DNA from: a bacterium
Lineage (GTDB): Bacteria > Bacteroidota > Ignavibacteria > Kapaibacteriales > UBA2268
Direction of reading: 5' to 3'
Length of the DNA stretch: 64,000 bases
NCBI GenBank assembly: GCA_024711295.1
Contig: JANJTB010000023.1
Coordinates: forward strand, 1 to 64,000
The notes below the pieces were generated by a model. It did no database searches. It saw nothing but the letters and a program-made list of their open reading frames with translations, and was not told the origin of the DNA. This document shows, piece after piece, positions 1-7,138 of this stretch (positions within the stretch are counted from its first letter, which is position 1; every line of letters starts with the position of its first letter). A program made the translations under genes and the position numbers.

Positions 1-1
1 C

Positions 2-175
2 AATGTAGTTGAAAACGTGCAGATATTTAATATGCTTGGCGTGGAAGTCATCAACTCTGTCAGCTACGCTGCCACCCCTCAAGATGGTAATGTGAGAATT
101 GATGTATCACATCTACCGGCAGGTGTGTATTATGTTAGAATTGGCGATAAAGTAGAGAAATTTGTGAAGATGTAA
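2..175 (+). CDS. C-terminal end of a T9SS-secreted protein (5' truncated by window edge)
   Basis: This reading frame is open from the first bases and stops at 173-175. The 57 residues read like a type IX secretion C-terminal sorting domain: a segment containing VQIFNMLGVEV, then a stretch ending SHLPAGVYYVRIGDK and a closing basic KFVKM. The LPAGVYYVRI motif followed by a lysine-rich end is the usual form of the type A sorting domain, which directs cargo through the outer membrane and is removed or modified at the surface. The functional part of the protein lies left of the window, so its activity is unknown. A degraded copy of the same tail lies about 1 kb downstream. Confidence 0.8.
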   Translation, partial: NVVENVQIFNMLGVEVINSVSYAATPQDGNVRIDVSHLPAGVYYVRIGDKVEKFVKM

Positions 176-203
176 TGCTGTAATGTAAATTAAAACAATA
201 TTT

Positions 204-215
204 ACGTATATACGT
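204..215. promoter_or_regulatory. Palindrome upstream of the toxin-antitoxin pair, candidate operator
   Basis: ACGTATATACGT is a perfect 12-base palindrome 46 bases before the antitoxin ATG. Ribbon-helix-helix antitoxins usually repress their own operon by binding short palindromes of this kind. The assignment rests on position and symmetry only. Confidence 0.4.
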
Positions 216-261
216 TTTACAAAGTATCAGGTTTTTGAATTATTATTCAAAAAGGTTATTT

Positions 262-546
262 ATGTCAACTACTCAATCATCAATGATTTCTATAAGAGTT
301 AATAACTTGGAAAAAGAGAATTTTAAATTGTTATCGATTCTTGAGAACAGACCAGTTTCACAAATGGTTAAAGATTTGGTAGAAAGGGAATTAAAATCTA
401 AAAAACTTAGCTCTGTAGATATAAGAAAATTATCAAAAGAAGCAAGAAATGCTCTTTTGCTTAAATTATCCGAAGAAGCAATTCCTGTTTATAACAAGTA
501 CAAAGACGAATTGACTGTTGATGAAACCGGAGATGGGATTGTATGA
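262..546 (+). CDS. Ribbon-helix-helix antitoxin of a MazF/PemK-type module
   Basis: The protein has 94 residues. The N-terminal part (ISIRVNN, then a helix and the turn RPVSQMVKDLVERELK) fits a CopG/Arc-type ribbon-helix-helix DNA-binding domain. The charged C-terminal half (KLSKEARNALLLKLSEEA) would wrap the toxin. The frame stays open upstream to a TTG at 235, but the ATG at 262 has AAAGG just before it and matches the domain start, so it was chosen. The stop overlaps the toxin start as ATGA, which implies translational coupling. It probably neutralises the downstream RNase and represses the operon through the palindrome at 204-215. The RHH call is from sequence pattern; the pairing with the toxin is strong. 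Confidence 0.75.
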   Translation: MSTTQSSMISIRVNNLEKENFKLLSILENRPVSQMVKDLVERELKSKKLSSVDIRKLSKEARNALLLKLSEEAIPVYNKYKDELTVDETGDGIV

Positions 547-902
547 AAAATTATAACAATCTATATCAACAAGGTGAAATATATTTAGTTGATTTCAATC
601 CAACTATTGGTGATGAAATAAAGAAAATCAGACCTGCTGTAATAATTAACGGAAATTTTGCGATTGGACTTGATTTGAGAATTGTCGCACCGATTACTTC
701 CTGGAAAAACGATTTTGACAAAATTTGGTGGTTGGTTAAATTAAATCCTGATGAAATTAATGGTCTCGAGTCAATAAGTGTTGTGAATTGTTATCAACTA
801 AGGTGTGTTTCGGTAGCCCGGATGATTAAGAAAATTGGTTTTATAACTGATGAATTGGAAGAAATTATAGCTACAACACAAAATTGTTTAGAAATTATGT
901 AG
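543..902 (+). CDS. MazF/PemK-family endoribonuclease toxin
   Basis: The protein has 119 residues. It begins with the family signature GEIYLVDFNPTIGDEIKKIR followed by PAVIING, and the core contains RIVAPITSW, typical of the MazF/PemK/Kid SH3-like barrel. Members cut single-stranded mRNA at short sequence motifs when the antitoxin is degraded. The conserved Arg-Pro after the first strand and the Thr/Ser in PITSW, which form the active-site region, are present, so the toxin looks intact. It overlaps the antitoxin by four bases. The module sits between two T9SS tail sequences, which suggests it arrived as an accessory insertion. Confidence 0.85.
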   Translation: MKNYNNLYQQGEIYLVDFNPTIGDEIKKIRPAVIINGNFAIGLDLRIVAPITSWKNDFDKIWWLVKLNPDEINGLESISVVNCYQLRCVSVARMIKKIGFITDELEEIIATTQNCLEIM

Positions 903-1018
903 ATTAACTGTATGCTGATGTTTATTGAATTTGAAACATAATGATTCCCTTGTAACTCGCAATGATAATATAAGCTATAATATAACTAATTCGCAATTCC
1001 ACTCGCTTCAGCGTGGGG

Positions 1019-1130
1019 TTGACGTGGCTACTTTTGAATGTGCAGATATTCAATATGCTTGGTGTTGAAGTCATCAACCCGGCCCATTTGGGCAGTCAAT
1101 AAACAAGATGGGGAATGTTAAGAATTATCA
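1019..1130 (+). pseudogene. Decayed fragment of a T9SS sorting-domain coding sequence
   Basis: Bases 1037-1080 match bases 14-57 at 39 of 44 positions and encode the same NVQIFNMLGVEVIN segment. The frame then meets a stop at 1100-1102. Weaker similarity (CAAGATGGGGAATGTTAAG) resumes at about 1104-1121 with insertions or deletions. There is no start codon or upstream domain, so it is a remnant of a gene tail rather than a gene. Confidence 0.7.
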
Positions 1131-1164
1131 AATGAATAATTTTTACTCTTCCGGTTGCTTTTGG

Positions 1165-2043
1165 CTAACTATTGAATGCATTCTTCAATTTCGCAATATC
1201 GAGCTTAACCATTTTGAGTAATTCTTCATTCATTTGGGCTACTTTCTGCTTCTCAGATGAATTCATCAGATTTTTGAGTTCTGCAGGAACAATTTGCCAG
1301 GATAATCCATATTTATCTTTCAGCCAACCGCATTGCTGCTCTTGCCCGTCTTTGGATAATAAATCCCAATAATAGTCAATCTCAATTTGATTATCACAAT
1401 TGATTAAAAAAGAAACTGCCTCATTAAAGTCAAAACCATGCTTGATGTGACTATTCATAGCATTGAAGATAGTATTGTTCAATTTGAATTGTGCAAAGAC
1501 TGTTTCTTCACTCCCAAAGTTGTTAGTTGCCTTGTATTCATATAATAATTGGTATTGCGAAAAAATACTTTTATAGTATTCTAAAGCTTCCGACATTTTA
1601 CCGAAGTTATCATTTGCAAAAAGAAGAGAAGGAACAATTTTTTGAGTATTATTGATATCATCAATATCAAGCTGCCACGATACACCGAATTTATCCTGCA
1701 CCCATGCATATTTACTGCTCCAATCATATTTGCTAAGTGGCATCAAAATCTCACCGCCATCAATCAGTAAACTATAAATTCTATCTATTTCTGACTCGGA
1801 ACCGCAATATACAAAAAATGATATTGAAGGGTTTATTTTGAACATAGGTCCGGCATTAATTGCCATAAAATCATGTCCGGCAAGTTTGAAAGAATGTATT
1901 GATAACTCACCCGTAGGTGAATTAGCAAGCACTGTAGAGCTAATTAAAAGTGAATCAGGAAATAAATTTGTATAAAAATCAATTGCCGCTTGTGCCTGAT
2001 TATCAAACCACAGATGCGAAATTATTTTATGTTGTGATATCAT
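1165..2043 (-). CDS. Two-domain VOC/PhnB-like protein (3-demethylubiquinone methyltransferase-like fold)
   Basis: The protein has 292 residues in two repeated halves. The first has HLWFDNQAQAAIDFYTNLFP and later KYAWVQDKFGVSWQLD; the second has a degenerate SEALEYYKSIF and WLKDKYGLSWQIVP. This is the pattern of the PhnB-type branch of the vicinal-oxygen-chelate superfamily (Pfam 3-dmu-9_3-mt). Despite the family name, members are small metal-binding proteins mostly of unknown reaction, and no ubiquinone methylation is implied. It is the last gene of the minus-strand run, 37 bases after lgt. The exact substrate cannot be inferred. Confidence 0.75.
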   Translation of the reverse strand: MISQHKIISHLWFDNQAQAAIDFYTNLFPDSLLISSTVLANSPTGELSIHSFKLAGHDFMAINAGPMFKINPSISFFVYCGSESEIDRIYSLLIDGGEILMPLSKYDWSSKYAWVQDKFGVSWQLDIDDINNTQKIVPSLLFANDNFGKMSEALEYYKSIFSQYQLLYEYKATNNFGSEETVFAQFKLNNTIFNAMNSHIKHGFDFNEAVSFLINCDNQIEIDYYWDLLSKDGQEQQCGWLKDKYGLSWQIVPAELKNLMNSSEKQKVAQMNEELLKMVKLDIAKLKNAFNS

Positions 2044-2080
2044 AAACTCTCCCGATTTACAGTCTAAAAAATGAGTGTGC

Positions 2081-2869
2081 TTATTTTTTTAATTTGCTTT
2101 TGTAAACGAAGTAAATTCCCAATAAAACGAATGGAATACTCAATATTTGCCCCATTCTTAGTGGTAACTCGGACTCAAAATCAGCTTGATAAGATTTAAA
2201 ATACTCTAGTACAAACCTTACTCCAAACACAAGTATCAAGAATAATCCGAAGTTGAGCCCTGCGGGTAATCCCTGTTTAAATTTTTTGTAATTGGCAAAT
2301 AAAATTATGAAAATTATCAGATAAGAAATGGATTCGTATAACTGTACCGGATGCCTTGCAATGTTGTCAATTCTTTCAAATATTACTGCCCATGGTACAT
2401 TTGCTGCAATGCCATAAATTTCGGAATTGAAAAAATTACCCAATCTAATAAAAGTTCCTGCTAATGCTACCACTATAACAATCCTATCGAGAACCCACAG
2501 AGGTGTTATACCTTTGTTTTTTCCTGAATAATAAATTAAGCCCAAAATAATAGCTATTGCTGCGCCATGACTAGCAAGTCCACCTTCCCATACATAAAGT
2601 ATTTTAATTGGATTAGCTAAGTAAATTTCGGGTTCATAAAATAAGCAATGCCCTAATCTGGCACCAATTACAGTAGATAATACCATAATAATGGAAAGGG
2701 AGTCGAGTTGTTTAACAGTTTTACCTTCCTGTTTGTAAATACCGTTCATTATTTGGTAACCAACCACAAATCCTAGAGCGAAAAGCAATCCATACCATCT
2801 GATAGTGAGCGGTCCAATCGAAAAAATTTCAGGTGAAGCATTCCAATTAATAAAGTAAAGGAAATCCAT
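2081..2869 (-). CDS. lgt: Prolipoprotein diacylglyceryl transferase
   Basis: This enzyme transfers a diacylglyceryl group from phosphatidylglycerol to the lipobox cysteine of prolipoproteins at the inner membrane, the first step of lipoprotein maturation. The 262-residue protein has several hydrophobic segments, the GARLGHCLFYEP segment, the family motif EGGLASHGAA with its conserved His, and RLGNFFNSEIYG, which carries the conserved Arg and Asn-Glu region. Length is normal for Lgt. It starts 8 bases after the nadK stop, so the two are cotranscribed. The acyltransferase lnt lies near 18-19.6 kb, and lipoproteins at 8.6, 39.2, 51.9 and 56.2 kb are likely substrates. Confidence 0.95.
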   Translation of the reverse strand: MDFLYFINWNASPEIFSIGPLTIRWYGLLFALGFVVGYQIMNGIYKQEGKTVKQLDSLSIIMVLSTVIGARLGHCLFYEPEIYLANPIKILYVWEGGLASHGAAIAIILGLIYYSGKNKGITPLWVLDRIVIVVALAGTFIRLGNFFNSEIYGIAANVPWAVIFERIDNIARHPVQLYESISYLIIFIILFANYKKFKQGLPAGLNFGLFLILVFGVRFVLEYFKSYQADFESELPLRMGQILSIPFVLLGIYFVYKSKLKK

Positions 2870-2877
2870 AATAAAAA

Positions 2878-3762
2878 TTACTCCTTGGCAGAGGTTTTAT
2901 TATCAAAAGAGTTAGCAGCCCAAAGCAGCTTGTTCCTCAAAATATCATAGTACGAGCTGTCCTGAGGTTTAATTAATTTAACCCGTTCTTCTGAGAGTTT
3001 TATTTTAATGCTGTCTCCAGTCTCGAGCTCAGTTATGGTAGTGCCATCGGCAACGACTATAACTCCCCCTCCTGCATCAGTAAGCGAGAAAGTAACTTCG
3101 TTAGTGTCAGGTATTACTAAAGGTCGCAATGTCAGAGTATGCGGGGAAATAGGTGTTATGCAAAGTACTTTTGCCGATGGTGCAATTATCGGACCTGAGC
3201 AACTTAAAGAATAAGCAGTAGATCCCGTAGGTGTTGTAAGCACGATACCATCAGCACGATAATCACCTACGCAATGTTCGTTGGAATATACTGCAACTGT
3301 AATCATCTTTGATGTATTTCTTTTTTCCATTACGAAGTCATTGAGAGCAAAATACCTTTTATTATTGACGTAAGTTTCGAGAACAGACCTGTCAACCAGT
3401 CTGAAATTTCCGTTAACAACCTGCGAAATATTTTTTTCTAACTCTAATACAGAATATTCGGCAAGGAAACCAAGTTTACCTACGTTGAATCCCATTATAG
3501 GCATCTCACACATAAGCATTTCTCGTGCAGCTGATAGCAATGTTCCGTCGCCACCAAATGATATAACCATATCTGCGAGTTTGTCGAAATCACATACTTC
3601 GTGTACCTTTACAGACCCCTCAATATGTGGCGGTAGGTATTGTGACAAACTTGGCCTTACAACACATTCCACACCCAAATTCACAAGCACTTCAGCAGCT
3701 TTTGCAGCATACTTGATGGCTTCTTCCTTGTCCGTATTTTCGTAAACAGCTACTCTTTTCAT
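2878..3762 (-). CDS. nadK: NAD kinase
   Basis: It phosphorylates NAD to NADP using ATP or polyphosphate. The 294-residue protein carries the catalytic GGDGT motif at about residues 70-74, followed by GFNVGKLGFLAEY, the NDFV segment near 140, and the DGIVLTTPTGSTAYSLSCSGP nucleotide-binding loop near 170-190. All hallmark motifs are intact and length is typical. It lies between era (23 bases upstream) and lgt (8 bases downstream) in a minus-strand run. The ATG start fits the usual family start (MKRVAVYEN). Confidence 0.95.
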   Translation of the reverse strand: MKRVAVYENTDKEEAIKYAAKAAEVLVNLGVECVVRPSLSQYLPPHIEGSVKVHEVCDFDKLADMVISFGGDGTLLSAAREMLMCEMPIMGFNVGKLGFLAEYSVLELEKNISQVVNGNFRLVDRSVLETYVNNKRYFALNDFVMEKRNTSKMITVAVYSNEHCVGDYRADGIVLTTPTGSTAYSLSCSGPIIAPSAKVLCITPISPHTLTLRPLVIPDTNEVTFSLTDAGGGVIVVADGTTITELETGDSIKIKLSEERVKLIKPQDSSYYDILRNKLLWAANSFDNKTSAKE

Positions 3763-3785
3763 TGCGAAAATCTCTATATAAAAAA

Positions 3786-4673
3786 TTAATATCCGAATGA
3801 CCTAAGTTTATGAGAATCATCTCTCCAATTAGGACGAACCTTAACAAATAACTCTAAAAATACTTCTTCCCCTAGATGCTCTTCAATTTTTATCCTTGAC
3901 CTCTCGCCTATCTCTTTGATTAGCTTACCTTCACTACCTATAATAATTCGCTTCTGAGAGTCACGCTCAACGATAATTTCTGCATGAATGTACCATTTAC
4001 CATAAGCTCTTTCCTTAAATTCTAGGATAGATACTTCGGTGGAATAAGGCAATTCTTCTTTAGTGAGTATAAAAATATTTTCTCTGATAAGCTCAGAAAC
4101 AAAGAATCTTTCGGTCTGGGTTGATAAAAGATCTTCGTCGAAATAGAACTCGTGCTCGGGCAGATGCTTGGTGATTGTTTCGATAATGTCGTCAATATTC
4201 ATTTTTTTGAGTGCAGCTGCAGGGATTATATCTGCAAAGACTTTGAGGGCATTTAGTTTTTCAATTACAGGCAGAATCATTTTCCTGTCCAATAACCGAT
4301 CAACTTTATTCAGAACACAGATGACAGGCTTACCTGAATTAGTGGCAATTTGCATAATTGCTTCAGGAATGCCTTCCTCTGCATATTTCTCCATGTCAAT
4401 CAGGGCTATAACTACATCAGATTCATTGATAGACTCAGATACATAGTCCATCATAATTTTCTGCATTGTATAGCGGGGATTGATTATACCCGGTGTATCC
4501 AGGAAAATTATCTGATTATCACCATTAGTGTAAATTCCTAGAACTCTTTTTCTGGTTGTTTGCGGTTTTGGTGTAACAATCGAAAGTTTGCTCTCAAGTA
4601 TAGCATTAAGCAAGGTTGACTTACCGGCGTTTGGTTTACCGATTATCGCGGCATATCCTGATTTTGTTGGCAT
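3786..4673 (-). CDS. era: GTPase Era, 16S rRNA/30S maturation
   Basis: Era binds the 3' end of 16S rRNA and acts in 30S subunit assembly. The 295-residue protein has the P-loop GKPNAGKST near its start, the switch region TPKPQTTRKRVLG, DTPG, and NKVD. A C-terminal KH domain includes IIIGSEGKLIKEIGERSR and ends with VRPNWRDD, as usual for Era. The frame extends 36 bases upstream to a TTG inside the previous gene. The ATG at 4673, four bases after that gene's stop, gives the normal Era N-terminus and was preferred. Confidence 0.95.
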   Translation of the reverse strand: MPTKSGYAAIIGKPNAGKSTLLNAILESKLSIVTPKPQTTRKRVLGIYTNGDNQIIFLDTPGIINPRYTMQKIMMDYVSESINESDVVIALIDMEKYAEEGIPEAIMQIATNSGKPVICVLNKVDRLLDRKMILPVIEKLNALKVFADIIPAAALKKMNIDDIIETITKHLPEHEFYFDEDLLSTQTERFFVSELIRENIFILTKEELPYSTEVSILEFKERAYGKWYIHAEIIVERDSQKRIIIGSEGKLIKEIGERSRIKIEEHLGEEVFLELFVKVRPNWRDDSHKLRSFGY

Positions 4674-4677
4674 TATA

Positions 4678-4962
4678 TTACTGTTGCTCTGCTGTTTCTT
4701 CTTTACCAAAGAATTTCATTATACCCAAAGGGATAATGACACAATATCCGATTATTAATACAACAGGTGCTGCATTTATTGCCATGAAATTATTCCATGT
4801 ACCATCTATACTTGCAGCAGACTCAGAAACTCCTGTCCACATAAGTAAGTAGCCGATGAAAATGGTTACCAAACCTGCAAGTAAAATTTTGTAGTTGTGT
4901 GAGTCGAAAGGCAATTTCCATTCAACGCTGCTAACACTCTTCTTTTTAATAATTTTAGCCAT
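4678..4962 (-). CDS. DUF3098 small membrane protein
   Basis: The protein has 94 residues. It starts with a basic stretch (MAKIIKKK), then WKLPFDSHNYKILLAG, the DUF3098 opening, and two hydrophobic segments (about residues 29-45 and 64-82), the second containing APVVLIIGYCVIIPLGIM. DUF3098 is common in Bacteroidota and relatives, often near cell-division or undecaprenyl-phosphatase genes; its function is unknown. Here it directly precedes era and is probably cotranscribed with it. It supports the taxonomic placement of the window. Confidence 0.75.
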   Translation of the reverse strand: MAKIIKKKSVSSVEWKLPFDSHNYKILLAGLVTIFIGYLLMWTGVSESAASIDGTWNNFMAINAAPVVLIIGYCVIIPLGIMKFFGKEETAEQQ

Positions 4963-5032
4963 ATTTTTTTCTGATAATATTCAAAATATTTTTAAATCTG
5001 TAAACTATGGACGTAATAAACAAAAATAAATG

Positions 5033-5788
5033 TTAATCTCTGCCATATATTTTCACAGCCGGTAATTCAGGAATCAAACGATGGTAGTATAATAACTCAA
5101 GTGTTTGTTCGAGGGCATTGTGCATATCCGAACTCCACCTTGTCATTATTCTGCCCTCACGCTCGTGGTCGCTATGATGATTAGATTCGAATTCTTCAGG
5201 CAAATCATCCATAGCAAACTTGTTTGTTAGTTCAATAACATCATCAGGTTCCTCCTGGTTTCTGACTACCCAAATTCCTACAGGTAGTGGTATTTCGTAT
5301 GTTTCGAACCAATCTTCAGTGATGTCCATATTATGATAGTTATCGTCGCAGCCATCAAGGATACAGGCAGAATAATTATTTAGAATATCCGGTAATACTT
5401 GATTGGTGTTCTCTAATTCCGCCTCAATATCGTAACGTTCGTGGAGCAAAATTTTGCCTATGACAGAGAAATAATCATCCTTGTCCTTTACTCCAATCTT
5501 ATCGAATGTACTTAATCCCTGCCTGAAATAAAGTGAAGATTTCCCGGAATACCCTATAATACCTACCGCATATGTAGGAATAATCCTAAAATCAGCTTTC
5601 CTGACTCCTAATCCATAAGCTAATGGTGAAATTAGTGAAAGAGAAGAACGATTTTGTAATGTATGCTCAGTACAAATCTTTTCATTTATGCTGATTAAAT
5701 CAAGATTATGATTTTTGCATTCCTCTGAAATATTTCCAATAATCTCTTTTACTGCAAAATTTGTAGGCACATATACGCGCTTATTCAT
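5033..5788 (-). CDS. MqnA/MqnD-like (DUF178) family protein, possible futalosine-pathway enzyme
   Basis: The 251-residue protein has features of the periplasmic-binding-fold enzymes MqnA (chorismate dehydratase) and MqnD. These are SLSLISPLAYGLG, then DFRIIPTYAVGIIGYSGKSS, FRQGLSTFDKIGV, KILLHERYDIEAE, a segment SACILDGCDDN, and IPLPVGIWVVRN. Family members act in the futalosine route to menaquinone. The acidic tail with HHSDHERE is not a family feature I recognise. No other mqn gene is in the window, so the role is inferred from motif order only. A distant solute-binding protein is the main alternative. Confidence 0.5.
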   Translation of the reverse strand: MNKRVYVPTNFAVKEIIGNISEECKNHNLDLISINEKICTEHTLQNRSSLSLISPLAYGLGVRKADFRIIPTYAVGIIGYSGKSSLYFRQGLSTFDKIGVKDKDDYFSVIGKILLHERYDIEAELENTNQVLPDILNNYSACILDGCDDNYHNMDITEDWFETYEIPLPVGIWVVRNQEEPDDVIELTNKFAMDDLPEEFESNHHSDHEREGRIMTRWSSDMHNALEQTLELLYYHRLIPELPAVKIYGRD

Positions 5789-5818
5789 TTATACTTAATG
5801 TCGAATTGAAATAAAATA

Positions 5819-5826
5819 CAAATATA
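5819..5826 (-). promoter_or_regulatory. Possible Bacteroidota-type -7 element (TATATTTG) for the MqnA-like gene
   Basis: On the minus strand TATATTTG matches TAnnTTTG and lies 30 bases before the ATG at 5788. No TTTG was found at the expected -33 position, so support is partial. Confidence 0.3.
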
Positions 5827-5943
5827 ATACTTTTTTGGGTATCCTACAGAATTTGGTTTCATTTTATTTAAAAAAAACAGATCAAAAATCATTAGAATTA
5901 GACATCATAAATTTTTTATTTTATAGATACTAATCAAATTGTT

Positions 5944-5951
5944 TATATTTG
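5944..5951 (+). promoter_or_regulatory. Possible Bacteroidota-type -7 element (TATATTTG) for the secreted protein at 5983
   Basis: TATATTTG matches TAnnTTTG and lies 31 bases before the ATG. No clear -33 TTTG was seen. A purine-rich GGAG (5971-5974) lies ahead of the start and may act as the ribosome binding site. Confidence 0.3.
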
Positions 5952-5982
5952 TATATATTTAATAATCTATGGAGTAAAAAGA

Positions 5983-6921
5983 ATGTTACAAAAAGTATTT
6001 TTACTGTTTATTGTTCTGACATCAGTTGCTATTTCGCAGCCATCAACAATCACATATCAGGGCAAATTAATGGATAACAGCGGTTTACCCATAAATCAAA
6101 GTAATATCCAAATAGGATTTGCAATCTTCAATTCAGAATCCGGTAGTGATAAAATATGGCCTCAGTCATCGTCAGCGGTAATAAAAAGTGTAAATGTTGA
6201 GCAAGGTTTGTATTCTGTACTTTTGGGTACCGGAGCATCTGGAGACGAAGTTTTTACTCCCTTGATGTTCCTTAATACAACTCCTTGGATTGAAGTCAGT
6301 ATTGGTGGAAGTGCTTTGCCACGTACTCAAATAACCAGCTCACCATTTTCAATACTATCGCATGGTCTGACTTCATCGGGTTGGGCAACACCAGGACATA
6401 TTGGTGCCACAACTCCAGGACAAGCTAATTTTACAAATCTAACAGTCGGATCATCTGCTAATAATTATACATTACCTTCTGATCGCGGTAATTCTAATAA
6501 TGTTCTTATTACAAACGGAAATGGCAATACTCAATGGGCAGACGTAGGAAATATTCGCCCAGCATTCTTCGCAAATAATATTACTGTACCGGGATCTAGC
6601 ATTGAATTAAATTATTCGCTAAATGGAAGTAAATATGACGGAACCATATATTCTGAAAATGTTGCATATATTATGCCGGTGAATACAACATTAAGCAAAG
6701 TTAAGATCAAGGTAATTGAGGCTGATGGCCCATATGATATGTTTTTTAAATTAATGAAAAATGGAATCTCTATAGAAACTTGGTTCTTTTCATCTGGAAT
6801 ATATGATTCAATTTCACTTGATTTGAACCATCTGTTGCTCGAAAATGATACTATACACATTGAAATTGATAACTTAAGTTCAGGTTCTGCCAAAGTTGCA
6901 GTATCATTTAGCTATAAGTAA
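5983..6921 (+). CDS. Secreted protein with a tail-fibre-like N-terminal region, function unknown
   Basis: The protein has 312 residues and begins with a signal peptide (MLQKVFLLFIVLTSVAISQ). The mature part starts TITYQGKLMDNSG, an opening often seen in secreted and tail-fibre-like proteins of Bacteroidota relatives, followed by IQIGFAIFN. A low-complexity region near residues 135-190 is rich in Gly, Asn, Ser and Thr (TPGHIGATTPGQANFTNLTV, then SDRGNSNNVLITNGNGNTQW), typical of trimeric fibres. The C-terminal 120 residues look like a beta-rich domain. No T9SS sorting domain is visible, so it may be released to the periplasm or exported another way. It is monocistronic and followed by a strong terminator. 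Confidence 0.6.
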   Translation: MLQKVFLLFIVLTSVAISQPSTITYQGKLMDNSGLPINQSNIQIGFAIFNSESGSDKIWPQSSSAVIKSVNVEQGLYSVLLGTGASGDEVFTPLMFLNTTPWIEVSIGGSALPRTQITSSPFSILSHGLTSSGWATPGHIGATTPGQANFTNLTVGSSANNYTLPSDRGNSNNVLITNGNGNTQWADVGNIRPAFFANNITVPGSSIELNYSLNGSKYDGTIYSENVAYIMPVNTTLSKVKIKVIEADGPYDMFFKLMKNGISIETWFFSSGIYDSISLDLNHLLLENDTIHIEIDNLSSGSAKVAVSFSYK

Positions 6922-7077
6922 GTTGATCAGTTTGTTATTATATATTTTGATGGTTGGCAGGAAAAAATGCGATCTGGCAATTTGATGCATTCATTAATGA
7001 TAATAAAAAATAATCTTAATTATACAATATTCGAACAACTTAGATTTTTCAATTTCAATTTATTCTATTATTAATTT

Positions 7078-7114
7078 AAAAAAGGACTGCCTTTTTATAA
7101 GACAGTCCTTTTTT
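7078..7114. terminator. Bidirectional rho-independent terminator
   Basis: A perfect 12-base-pair stem (AAAAAAGGACTG / CAGTCCTTTTTT) encloses a 13-base loop, with A and T tracts on both sides. It serves the plus-strand gene ending at 6921 and the minus-strand porin ending at 7139. Confidence 0.9.
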
Positions 7115-7138
7115 ATTTAGAATTTTTTATTTTAAATA

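Noticed and set aside
903-1018. An insertion sequence end or small gene between mazF and the T9SS remnant
   Set aside because: No terminal inverted repeats, transposase fragment or open frame were seen; only short A/T-rich sequence.
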